From the NCBI RefSeq assembly GCF_002878395.1, contig NW_025851322.1:346824-410823 (forward strand): a stretch of 64,000 nt of DNA, written 5' to 3'. Below the pieces are notes generated by a model, which saw only the letters and a program-made list of their open reading frames with translations, searched no databases and was not told where the DNA came from. A program made the position numbers and the translations under genes. Shown here one piece after another: positions 36,020 through 47,545 of the stretch. Each line of letters opens with the position of its first letter. Positions within the stretch are counted from its first letter, which is position 1. This DNA comes from Capsicum annuum. Taxonomy: Eukaryota > Streptophyta > Magnoliopsida > Solanales > Solanaceae.

Positions 36020-37290
36020 CTTTAACTAAGTTCTAACCAAATATTAGAATTTGCCTTTCGACTAACTGTCATACTTTATAAACTATTTGTGCACTTATAT
36101 GTTTAAATTCTGTGAAATTTAACTATTTCATTTCATGGCATAATACCACATGATGATTATTAAACTATTTTAGGTTTTTGTGAATGTCCTGACCCCTGTT
36201 GTTCAACTCTAAATAAAGTGTTAGAAATATGACGGTTTATTAGCACGTGAGGCGTCTGATGGCTGTTTGTATTTTCAAACCCAAGTCGTCTGCTTGGGAA
36301 CTTGGTTTAAATCCACTCTAGACACCCATGATAGAGCTAAGCCAAAACTCTTTTAGGCTTAAGCCTAGGACGACCCAATACCCGAAGGGGGTATTAGGCC
36401 CATTATAAAACTTGTCCTGTAGCTATTAACCCCGAGTCAATTCCAAATGAATCATATTTATATGTTGAAGAAATATATGTTTGTTTAAACCAATCCATTA
36501 TCCTTTGGGGTCGGGGAAGGCTTTCTTTGCTTACTTTCATGTAAGGATACCTCAATAATATACCAATTGAGTGAGGAATTGAAGCAAACCAAGCAAGAAA
36601 TTGATAGATTTGGACAGTTGCATCTAGAGCATAGTTATACGAAAATCACTTGATCATCAACGGATGTCGCCAATGATAAGAAGTGGACAAAGATAAAAGG
36701 GCAAAAATTGATAGAAAAGAATTCAAGAACTAGTATTTTCTATCCCATGTGCGGGACATTGTTTTTTTCTCATGTTATTTTCCCTTTTCCTAAAGATTGT
36801 ATCCCTATTGTGCAACATTTGTAGGCATTTATGTTATTTATGTACATCTATAAAGGTTTTAGTCGATAATAGATTGGCTTTAAAAGTTGTATATTTTCTT
36901 CAAAATTTGTTAGGCCCAAACCCTCGGCTCAAAAGGGTCACTCTAATTAAGATATGCATTATTACAATGTTTTTATATGTTATAACTGCCTTATGTGTTT
37001 ATGTGCTTTTGTTTAAATCATATAATTTTATCCACAATGCTTCAGTGGATCAACTTGGCTACGACACAAATAATTCTATGTGGTTATTTCTTGTCAAATA
37101 CCCTGCATTACTTATCACATATGGGAACTAACACATTTGCCTTTGAGTTATTTTACTTTATAGATAACAGAAAAGCACTTCGTATTGAAAAAAGTTGGCA
37201 GAACATCCTTACTTCACTCAGTCAAAAGCACATAAGATCCCATCACCTAACCATCATTTAAATATGACTGGAAGTGATGAATAAAATACA
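36020..37290 (+). other. T1 leader region, no gene recognised
   Basis: 5' untranslated leader between primer site and gag. The open frames at 36772-37131 and 36995-37261 are AT-rich, overlap each other and look non-coding. Confidence 0.5.
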
Positions 37291-38142
37291 TTGGCCATCA
37301 GGGACAGTGTAATAGTGGAACAAAATGAGATGATAGTAGAACTTACAAGAAAGTTAGAAATGCTTCAGGAAGAAATGAGTTGTACTAGAGACTTGGCTAA
37401 CCTAGCTATCACTGCCAATGCTCCTTCCCCAGTAAGATACAATCCTCCACTCCAGATCCCTCCGTTCAGTATGCCTATTCTCGAGGACCATCCAAACAAC
37501 ACGCCATCCATTTTCGCTCCTCAACATATCCAAAACACCAATCGAGAAAATAACCTAGATGCTTACCATCCATAAAATCCATCTTTAACCCCATAAAACC
37601 TGCTCCTAATCCACAAAACTCGCTCTCAAATCCATAAAATCCATCTCCAAATCTACAAAATCCACCTTCGAATCTACAAAATTCCTTTTTGAAACTGCAA
37701 AATCCCTCTCAGATTCTGCCAAACTACTCTTAAATTATACAAATTTTTCTCAATTTCCAAAATTTCCTCCGTACCTACCACCCAATCTCCTCCCATCCTT
37801 AAAATCACGATACCCTTCCAAATACCTCTCATGTCATCATATCCCTGACATCTATGATTATTTTTCTAATCATGAAATAGACCACTACGAGGAAAAGAAA
37901 AAAGAGTAGAGAACTGAGCATGAAATGAAGTTTCTGGCTATGAATAAAGAGATTATACGGATCAAGTAATATCATATGGCAGGGGATAATGATGGTCTAG
38001 GGTACAATGATCTATGTGTTCACCATAAAGTAGATCTGCCGGAAGGATACAAGGTCCCTAAATTTGAAGTGTTCAATGGTACTGGAAATCCAATGCTTAT
38101 CAAATAAGATATTTCAATTAGATGGTTAGGGTAGGAAGAAAC
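37291..38142 (+). pseudogene. T1 gag, N-terminal part
   Basis: The frame from 37291 contains EQNEMIVELTRKLEMLQEEM followed by TRDLANLAIT, a coiled-coil-like start known from Tat/Ogre gags. The 21-bp repeat zone follows, in which QNP codons have become TAA stops (CAA to TAA). At ~37985-38095 it reads DGLGYNDLCVHHKVDLPEGY and KVPKFEVFNGTGNP, strongly conserved in this gag family. The gag is cut at 38142 by solo LTR S3 and resumes at 42726. Gag normally forms the particle. Confidence 0.85.
37571..37716 (+). repeat. 21-bp tandem repeat inside gag, 7 copies
   Basis: Units like CATAAAATCCATCTCCAAATC start at 37571, 37592, 37612, 37633, 37654, 37675 and 37696. All are 21 bp except one 20-bp unit, which shifts the frame. 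They encode a QNPxxNP-type peptide repeat. Confidence 0.85.
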
Positions 38143-38153
38143 TGTAATGCGCC

Positions 38154-40546
38154 TGTAATACCCCGAACTTTTTCTAGCTTAAATTCGTTCCTAGAATGTT
38201 AAGGGATGTCTTCCAAAATTAATAATATTTGTTTCATATAGAATTTTATAGATTTGAACTTTACATTGTGTGGAAAATTGAATAAGCTTTCCATCGATAC
38301 CAAATTTTCCAAAATCCAACACTCGGTGAAGAAGTTAGAGCATTTTTAAGTTGATAGTGTGCCAACTGGGCAGACACCGCATCGCGGTGAAGGACAATTT
38401 CATAATTGTCACTTTCCAGTGGACCATTGCGATGTTGTCACATTGCATCAAGGTCCAAATTCCTATTTTTCAATTTCCAGTGGACCTCCGCGATATTGGT
38501 GAGTCACGGAGAGGTCTATTTTCCCAATTGTCTAATTCCAATAGTCCAACGCTATAGTGGTGCATCGCACTGAAGGTCAAAATGGTATTTCTATAGGTCA
38601 CCTCGATGGTGGTGCATCACATTGAAGTTCTAGGTTCTAATTATCAAAATCCAGTGGGACAACGCGATAGCTCCGCATCGCAGAGGTCCCTAATTTCCCA
38701 TTCATCAGTTTCCAATGAGCCACCGTGATAGTGGCGCGTCGTGGTTCCCCATTAAATTGGGACCGAGTTTTATTTTTCAGCTTCGTTTAGGAGTTTAAAG
38801 AGGGTATTTTAGACTTTTTCCCAGCCCCCAAAACTATTTAAACACAAGATTTAAGTCTATTACATGCATTTTATGATATATTCCTCAACATTTCTCTCAA
38901 CCAAAACCCTAAACTTCAATAATCAACCTCAAGAATCCCAAGATTCCACCACTCTTTTTCCAAATTAATTCAAGATTCAAGATTCAAGATTCCAAACACA
39001 AGAATTCAAAGAACCATCATTTAAGAGCATAAATAGGGTTTCAAAAGCAAACTTGTTCATCTAGTTCATCATCCAAGGTATGTGGGGTTTTGAACAAGGA
39101 TAAATCTTTCATCCTTGTGCTGAAAAACTTACTTTAAATTATAAATTGCTGAGTTTTGTATGATTTCCCATGAAATTTAAGTTAGGGTTTATACCCAATG
39201 TTTCTAATTGCATGGTTTTGAGATTTTAAGTGATTTGGATATTGAACTACATGTCTAATTTCAAAAAATTAATTGGTATGATCATATTTTCCAAATTTTA
39301 AATTGAATTATGAATATTTGTATTATTAAGCATGAACATTATGGTGTTTGACATGAAATTAAAGCATGGGTCAGTAAGCCCTAGTTTGTATATTGACATT
39401 TCAAGAATGACTATGTTTTAAGCATCCCTTGATAAGCTATTTTTAGATTTTGATAAAGAAAGTTGATCTATTGATCCAAGAAAAGATAGAAATCCACATT
39501 ATTCATACAGTTTATGATTTAAAGCAAAGAGAAGTATAATTGGTTTTCATTATAAACCCTTGTTCTATTTGAAGGTGGATTTCCTAAAAGTTCTAAGCAA
39601 TAAGTATGGGAGTAGTATTTAGCACTGAGTTGGGTATGATTCCAAGGTATCATGCCCCAGAACTACGTGCCACCGTAGGTTTTTAATTTTCCCATAGTGG
39701 GCTAAGATAGTGATCACTTAAGTTAAGATTCTATTTTGATGGTAAGGATAGAACAACTCTCCCTAACATGGGCAAGACGTTGTACTCCATGTCAGCTCAC
39801 ATGGTTTATGTCGATTAGAAGAAACTACCTAAGTCCCAAAGTTACAAGATTTTCCAAGGCTCCCAAAGCTTCTAAGTTTCAAAAGAAAAGAATGATAGAA
39901 AAGATTTTATAAGACTAAGTGTTATGACTCACTAGATTTACAAGTATGATTTGTTATCCTTGATTTTATATTTTGGTATTTTAGATAATCAAGCTTATGT
40001 GAGTCATATACATCCAACATACATTTACTTTGTAACTACGATGATGTTTTACTTATGTATTACACCCTCATATACTCAATACATCCTCAAAGTGCTGATC
40101 CACATATATGTCTATGTGCTACATTGTCTTATAATGTAGGTTCAGGTGCTCAGGATTAGAAGTATGACTAGTTCGAGCATTTCTATCTATGCTCTTATAG
40201 TTGGTGAGTCAGCACCTACTTCTTCAGATTTTCAGCTTTCATAGTAATTGAGTTATCATTTTCAATTTAGTCTAAGTCAGTAAGGGGTCTGTCCTAATGG
40301 CTTTCTAGTTCTTTAGTAGTAGAGGCTAGTCGAACTATTATTTTATTTATAGACTTTCAGTATTTAGCATTTAGATGATATCTTCAGTTCATTCAGTTCA
40401 GTTTTGGTATGATACAATATTATTTCTTGTCTAGTTTACCTTAAAGTAAGGTTCCAACATAGTAGCAGGCCTAAAGGGTTAGCTTGGGGCTACTGATTGC
40501 CTTGAGCAGTGTGTGATGTCTCAGGATCAGATTTTGGGGCATTATA
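38154..40546 (+). mobile_element. Solo LTR S4 nested in S3 (2393 bp)
   Basis: Starts TGTAATACCCCGAAC and ends TTTTGGGGCATTATA (CA changed to TA). Target copies GCGCC (38149-38153) and GCTCC (40547-40551) differ at one base. It sits only 11 bp inside the end of S3, in opposite orientation, so S3 and S4 together look like a head-to-head LTR pair. Confidence 0.85.
38365..38760. repeat. 61-bp GC-richer tandem array in S4
   Basis: Six degenerate units with CCAGTGGACCNNCGCGAT-like cores start near 38416, 38477, 38538, 38591, 38651 and 38712. Each is followed by GCATCGCA(C/G)-like words. Related GCGATGCGA words occur in S2 (26420-26560) and S3 (42375-42465). Confidence 0.8.
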
Positions 40547-42725
40547 GCTCCAAGACTACACTCTAGGTGTTATACAGTGCCTACAATCCCGAAGGACCAT
40601 AATCTAACCCATGACTGGTACCTATTGTGAGCACTGAATAATAATCATGAAAACATATGCGAAAGTAAAACTGAAAATAAGGTTCATAAACTGAGATAAT
40701 ATAGAATACATATATAGAATAACAACTAACTAATAGCGTATGAAAGCCTCTAATATCTGAAATAAATGAGTTGATAGCACAGGCCCCAACTAACTCACAA
40801 CTGTTGTCTGAAAGTAACTGAAAAGATAAAATACTATGAATAACAAAATAACTAAATAAGTGTCATGCCTTCGATGGATGAAGACTCACTACTATAGTTG
40901 CGGCTGATCAACTAAATCTTACTAAGTATGGTCAGGAACCCAGTGTCCAAACCTATGATATAAGACATAATAGTGCAAAGAAAGAGTATGAATCAATACT
41001 TTGAATATACTACTATGCTACGTAAGGTTAGGCTGATATGCATGGGTTCACGTGCATGAGAATAATAATGAAATATCATGAAATAACTGAATGAGAGTCT
41101 ATACAAAACTGGGAATACTGTAAGTACTGGACATGAAATACTAAGCATATATTATTTGTCTGAATTAGTCTGAAGTTGAAGTACTGAGTTTCTAATAACT
41201 GGATAATTGATAACTGTAAGTCATGATCAGGTAGAATTGAACTGAGTTCTATACTGAGTACTGAATATTGGGTGTTGATTACTTAATACTGAAACTATAA
41301 CTATGTGAGTTATCATCTAACTGACATACCTTGATTATAGATTAATCTGAGGTCCAACCTGTAATCCTAATTGGAAGGGTATTATCACCATGCCACGGGT
41401 TACTAACTGGAGCTAGGTCAACCCTAATCTAGAAGAAAGAGTCATGAGATGTATATTATTACGTCAACCCTAGTCTAGTAGAAAGATGATTTACCCTATG
41501 CTGGCTATGTAGTTGTGTAACGCAGGGATTGCTACTAAGGGTCAAACCCTCTACTGGCAGGAATGCCTCCATCTCTGGGTTCACTTAGTGCTGAATCCTA
41601 CTCCAAACTAAATCGACACTAAACTGATCACTAGATTGTACTAGGCTTGACTAAACTGACACTTGACTATATTAACTGACTGAGTGATCTCGCTTATGGT
41701 ATAACTAAATTCGTTCTTTAGACTTTGGAAAACTAGACAACAGCAAAATTTTGAGCATTTGATACCCTTGGGACTCGATTGCATAGATAATGGAACCATA
41801 TCTCAACCTTAAAAGCATCATGCATAAGTTATCATGTACAATTCCTTCACATAGCATTTTGTAAAACACTTAGGATACATAATTCTTGTACATGAGAACG
41901 AGCAATACATGATTATAATAACTACTACATTCAATACCACAATTCAAGGATTTAACATGAAGGTTACATAAAAAACCATACATTCTAGTTAATTCACATG
42001 AAACTCAAAAGATTCTTGACTTTAAAACCACACAACATCACTTAAATGAACATAGTTCCATTCAAGAATATAAATCATAATCTAAGTTCTTGAAAAAAGA
42101 TTTTTGAACTCCAAGGGTGGAAGGAACCCAAGGATGAACACCTAAACATACCTTGATTGATGAATTCTTAAAAGTTATTAAGAGATTTCTTGTGAATTGA
42201 ACTTGAATGATGAATGGGCTAAGGTTTCTTCTTGAAAAAGAATGCTTTTGATTTTGAGAGAATTGTGATAAATGAGGTAAAAATACTATTTTGGGACCTA
42301 AATCCCATGTTAAAGTGAGGGGAAAACACTAAAATAACATTTTGGACTCGAGTTTAAATAAGCTGAAAAATGACCAGTGATGTGATAGGTGATGCGATTA
42401 CCGATGCATTGTGTCGATGGTGATGACACGATAGCCAACGCGACGCATCCTAATTGCGTTGGCCTGCTATTTTGATTATCCAAACATGACTCAAACAATG
42501 TCTAAAAATCCCGAAACTCTCCTGAGATGACCTACAGATAACCCTGATCATGAATTAATTTTAAAATAAAAAATCTAAGGCCGAAAAGATCGTAAATGAT
42601 TCCATTGAAATATCGAGGCCAAAAATGAGACTAAGTGTCAACACTTGGCTGAAATTTTCTAGACCTCTTTTGGCATTCTAAAAAGGACTGAAATGAGTTA
42701 GGACTTTACGGGGTCTTAGAGAAAT

Positions 42726-43870
42726 GAGGCAATATTGATGTGCCTATTCAGTTGAAGCTTGAGTGGCGAGGCTTTAGATTGGTTCACATATCAGTATATG
42801 AGAAGATGGTCCGGATGGAAAGCATAGTCTAAAACTCAAAAGCTTTCTCGATAGGTTTGCATTTAACATTAAAATAGTCCCTCACTGATACTCATTAGAC
42901 CGGATCAAGCAGAAGAATGATGAGTATTTCTAAAACTATGCCTTCCATTAGAGAAAAGAAGCTGCCAAAGTACAACCTCCCATATCTGAGAAAGGGATGG
43001 TGTTTGTGCTCAATCGTGCTCAGGAGGGAGAATATTATACTTGGATGGTATCTGCGGTCAGGGCAACTTTTGTAGAGTTGGTAAAATTTGGGGAATTGTT
43101 AGAAGAAGGCATTCGAACAAGAAGGTTATCAAAATCCCAATATCGTCTGGGGCTTATATGTTCCCAAAGAAGAAAAAAGAATATGTAGGTGAGTTCTCTA
43201 CTGATACTATTGCTAAGTTGAAGAAGAAATTTAAGCATAGGAAAATTCTCTCCTCTCCACCGTCACTAAATTTTCAGCATGTATTCTACATCCAACTCCA
43301 GTACCAAGCTCCACTTCCAAATATCCAGTCCCAGTACCAAACTCCAATTCTAAATATCCAATCCCAGTACCAAACTCCACTTGCAAATATCCAATCCCAA
43401 TACCAAGCTCCACAGCCAAACATTTTAACCCAATACCAAGTTCCACAGCCGAATTGTTAGTCTCATATTCCAGTTGCCCTGCCAAATAACCGAACAAATG
43501 TCCTAACACCTCCAAATTATCATCAAGTACCTCCTCCTACTAATTAAAATAATTATAACCCCCAATTTCCAAACCTCAAAAAAAGACCTCCCCAAAACTT
43601 CACGCCATTGGCTGAAAGTCGCACCCAACTCTTCAAAAGATTAAAGGACGCCAGTCATTTATAGGCTATTCAACCGAAACTTATCAATCCAAATTCTCAA
43701 TTTTATTATGCCAATCAATATTATGCCTATCATTCAGGAGCGGAAGGGCATAGTACCAAGGAATGCGGTAACCTAAAGCATAGGATTCAAGACTTGATCG
43801 ATCAGAAAGTCATCACCCTCCAGTCACCAGCACCGAACGTCAATAGTAATTAATTGCCTAATCATGGGGG
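42726..43870 (+). pseudogene. T1 gag, C-terminal part with zinc knuckle
   Basis: It continues LSGEALDWFTYQYMRRW, then EYYTWMVSAVRATFVELVKF and GELLEEGIRT. After a frameshift near 43130 it reads KKVIKIPISSGAYMFPKKKK, a 33-bp repeat zone, then FTPLAESRTQLFKRLKDASH. At ~43720-43850 it reads YYAYHSGAEGHSTKECGNLK and HRIQDLIDQKVITLQ, the CCHC-type knuckle with its first Cys lost. Order and motifs match Tat/Ogre gags. Stops and shifts make it non-functional. No pol follows. Confidence 0.85.
43299..43456 (+). repeat. 33-bp tandem repeat inside gag, 5 copies
   Basis: Unit starts at 43299, 43332, 43365, 43398 and 43431, exactly 33 bp apart, each encoding QYQ(A/T)PxxNIQS-type 11-residue peptides. Frame is kept across all copies. 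Confidence 0.9.
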
Positions 43871-46490
43871 AGCCATAGTTAACATAATCAAAAAAAGGGT
43901 GAATTGGTGTCTAGCAAGACCATCACTAAGGTGGATTCGGAAAATCCCCAAAAGACAAAAGGAGTGGAGAAGATAGAGAAAGTTATGGCTGCCTTAATTG
44001 TATTGAGTAGGGATTTCAAATGAATTATTGAGCCCATTATGATCAAAGAAAAAACATCTAAACATGGGTTAGGATACCATCCAAAAAAGAAGATGAGATT
44101 GGAAATAAGTCAAAGACGAGTCTATCCAAACCACTGTCACTCATGTACCAGTCTTTTCCTGTGCGTGAGATGTCAAAGAATGATGGTCTTGGGATGGGAT
44201 AAGAAAGCAGTTCGAGGGATACAATTATATACTAGAGGATTTCCCATAGTTAGATGGGGTAAGGAAGGTTGCACCAGGAGAGGCTTTGCAAAACTGAACC
44301 TCTACTCCGCTCATAACTTGTTACCCATCGTGGTAGATGAAAAGGCAATTACTAGTAGTTTTAAAAATCAGTGATGATTCGAAAGAGGCCCCGTGATCCA
44401 CCCTTTTATGTCTTAAATTTATTTTTGATTTTTACAGCTTTCAAAAAGGTATAGGCCTACATTTACGAGGGTCATGATCCATAGTTTGTGTTATTTCGCA
44501 AATTTCAGCGAAAAAGCCTTCTTTTATTTAAGATGTTATATTGAAATATTATTCTCCTTTATTATCTTGTTATCATCTATGTCAAGGGTTAGACAAACAA
44601 AGCGAGGGGAATGATGATGAATAAAAGAAGGTGATGAGGAGAAGTTAGTGAAAGATATAAAGGAGCTTGAAAACTGAAAGAAGCCTAACCTGGAGGAGCC
44701 CTAATCTTACCTGAGATGGATGGTCAAGAGTGGAACAAATCAATCAATTTTGATGCGGTAAAGAGATACTGTGTTTCAAAGATCTTTTAGTTTTTGTTTC
44801 CTTGGCTTATTTGTAATCGCCTTTATGATAGTATCAGTTTTATGATGTGTAATTACGTAGAATCCTTTTCCTTTTATGTACAAACTACATTTGATCTGAA
44901 TTTCAAAGAGAGGGATACATCGCGGCCTATGTCGGATTCGGTCAACCACATAGGAGAATTTATCCCTTTCTTTTATGTATGAACTACGTGATGACCTGAA
45001 TTTCCAAGAAAGGGATATGGAGGTAGCTTATATCGGCTTCAGTCAATCTATTAGATTTTTCTACATATCTCTAGAGTAGTATTGAACTACGTTTGACCTG
45101 ATTCCTTCTTCAATGGATACATAGGTGCCCCAACAGCTTAGTCATATAACCCCAGGAAATGGAAACTTGGGAAGAATTTTTGAGAAGAAATCTCAAAAAT
45201 TCACAAGAGGAAGATCATCTTCCAAAAACAAAGAGAACAAAGACTAACAAAGACTTCGGATCCTCTTGAGCTGAGATTGTCTCAAACAACTTTAAACTAG
45301 GCAAAAATTTTGAGGAGGTCCTTAAAATTTTCACTAAATATTGAAATATATTTTAAATCCCCCAGGGCCAGAGGTCAAAGTCAAGTTTTAGAAATCACCA
45401 GCTGTGACAAAGTCTAGATAGACTAAATTTTTGGCTATGATAGAACTTTTGATAGAGAGCCTCAACGATGTTGAATCCCTAGCAATACTCCATCAAACAT
45501 CAGACATAGTCAGAACTAAGAGGAAGACGTTCGTCGGGCTTGTACATGACATGACTAGAAGATATTTTCTAAACTTTTTACTAAAATTTTCAAAACTATT
45601 TTCTAAAATTAAGAATACTTTCAAAAATCTGTACAAATATTTTACTTAGCGATTGCCTAGGCAGCTATTGGAACGGGTAGTCAGGGTGGAAGTCCTAACA
45701 TAATTGAGTATTCGAAATATGGCAAGGAGCAAACCAAGGATTGAAGAAGGTCAACACGGAGTAGTTTCACTCAAAAAATAATCATTTTTCTGTGGATGCA
45801 TGGATCAGTACACAAAAAATAGAAATCTTTTTTCAAAAAATCCCCAAGCAGGTTGTGAGTCACACCAAAGCATATAATGCTCAGGAATGGTATTTTTGGG
45901 TAGCCCCGAAGACGGGTTTAATACCCATTTATTGAGGACCTTTTTAATTATCTATCTCATTTCTTGAGACCATGAAGGACAAATAAAGGCACCTTATCTA
46001 TTTTATGAATATTGTATTTAAAATTCTTTATATAAAAGTAGTCGCTAGCATAAGCGACTTTATGTCTATTAAATATTTACTTTAAGCGCAGGTGCATTCA
46101 AAGAAGTTGAAACGATATATACAACAATCAAAGGATCACTCGATAGGAGGAAGAGCCGAAATTCATCCTTAAAATTCACCTTGAAGTGAAGCAAATGGTA
46201 TTTGAGTAATCCCTAAACAAGGGTTTTACCCCATTTACTTGCATTCGATGGGACTGCTATTTAATTATTTCTTTAAAAAGAGAAGATTAATTGCTGAATA
46301 AGTCATTCAGATTATAATGCTCAGTATTTACCATTAAACTATCGTAAAGCTTGACTGTGGTGGCCAGTAAGAGCGACATTGTGTCTACTAACTGTCTACC
46401 TTGAGTACAGGTACATGTAGAAAGTAAAAACATAGTTAAACGAACTTAGGTGAAATCATTTTCATTACTGAAAGGGCCATTACATAAAGA
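43871..46490 (+). other. T1 post-gag region, no pol detected
   Basis: Where protease and reverse transcriptase should begin I see no LLDSG, FIDD or HHCC motifs. 44039-44374 is open but unrecognised. Three diverged copies ~103 bp apart of a block around TGAACTACGTTTGACCTGA lie at ~44878, 44978 and 45085; this word is common in the 3' part of Tat/Ogre elements. Confidence 0.55.
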
Positions 46491-46895
46491 ATCATCAGTA
46501 TTCAATATATGTTGACACGGGAGACACAAACATTGGCATCGAGGATATTATCAGCAATCAATATCTGTTGACACGTGAGACACAATCTTTGGCATCGAGG
46601 ATATCATCAGCATTCAATATCTATTGACATGCAAGACACAAATTTTGGCATCGAGGATATCATCATCATTTAATATCTGTTGACACACAAGACAAAAATA
46701 GTGGCATCAAGGATATCATCAGCATCTAATATCGGTTGACACACAAGAAACAAATGCTGGTGTCGAGGATATCATCAACATTCAAATATCTGTTGACACG
46801 CGAGACATAAATGCTGGCATCGAGGATGTCATCAGCATTTAATATTTATTGACACATAAAATACAAACACTGGTGTTAAGGATATCTCATCATTT
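46491..46895. repeat. 56-bp tandem array in T1, 7 copies
   Basis: GTTGACAC anchors lie at 46511, 46567, 46623, 46679, 46735, 46792 and 46848. The unit reads about GTTGACACGCGAGACACAAA, then NNTGGCATCGAGGATATCAT and CAGCATTCAATATCT. The period is strikingly constant. Confidence 0.9.
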
Positions 46896-46984
46896 TATAA
46901 ATCAGCATTGGAATACATCAAGAGCACGTGCTTTGAAGGCATGCCTTTAAGTCGCTATATAAAGATGAGTAATATATTAGATTT

Positions 46985-47545
46985 CCTAGAAATTGACAAT
47001 TTGAGGGTCATTTGTAAGTCATATTATTTAAAATAGTATAGCATGCACAATTATCTATGATTTGATAGCCCATAGGTCATCCGTAATCCACAACGATATC
47101 CTAACCAGATAGTGTGCAAGGTCACCCAAAAATTGATAGTCTAAAGGTTATCTATAAGTCGCAACTAAATCCTTACAAGAGAATATGCAAGATTATCAAA
47201 TTGCTAAGTCCAAGGGTTCTCTATAAGCCGTGTCATATCCAAGATCGATTATGTGTAAGATTACCCTAACACTAGCAATTTGATAGATATCTATAAACTA
47301 TATTGTATACAAGGTCGGATGATATGCCGGGATACCTGAGAGTTAGCGATTGGAGGGATATCTATAATCCATCTCTTATCCAAGGTCAGATAATGTGTAG
47401 GATCACCAAGAAGTTAAAAATTCAAAATATATTTGTAATTCGCCTCATATCCAACATCAAATAATGCATGAGATTATCCAAAGATTGATAATTCAAGTTA
47501 AATCTCTAAGTCGTATCGATACAAAAGATGCATAGGACTTACCCG
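46985..47545. repeat. 70-bp degenerate tandem array in T1, 8 copies
   Basis: Anchors of GGTCATCTATAAGTC type lie near 47005, 47075, 47146, 47215, 47286, 47356, 47425 and 47498. Each is preceded by an AAATTGATAGT-like word and followed by CCAAGGTC and ATGTGNAAGATCACC-like words. It is older than the adjacent 56-bp array. Confidence 0.75.

Larger units (their letters stand above)
38143..42720 (-). mobile_element. Solo LTR S3 in T1 gag (2180 bp without its insert)
   Basis: Pieces 38143-38153 and 40552-42720. It starts TGTAATGCGCC, then (after S4) AAGACTACACTCTAGG, matching the S1 start GAGACTACTCCCTGG, and ends ACGGGGTCTTAGA. Target copies GAAAC (38138-38142) and GAAAT (42721-42725) differ at one base. 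Removing S3 restores the gag reading VGRNEAILMCLF. No coding region. Confidence 0.85.

Noticed and set aside
36772..37131. 119-residue frame upstream of T1 gag, considered as an Ogre-type extra ORF
   Set aside because: Hydrophobic, AT-driven composition, overlaps another frame, and shows no motif of the known extra ORF.
40552..42720. Possibility that 38154-42720 is one inverted-repeat transposon
   Set aside because: Two different target duplications at the four junctions and LTR-type ends show two separate insertions.
46491..46895. Regular repeats resembling a CRISPR array
   Set aside because: Units are contiguous 56-bp tandem copies without unique spacers or cas genes, inside a plant retrotransposon.
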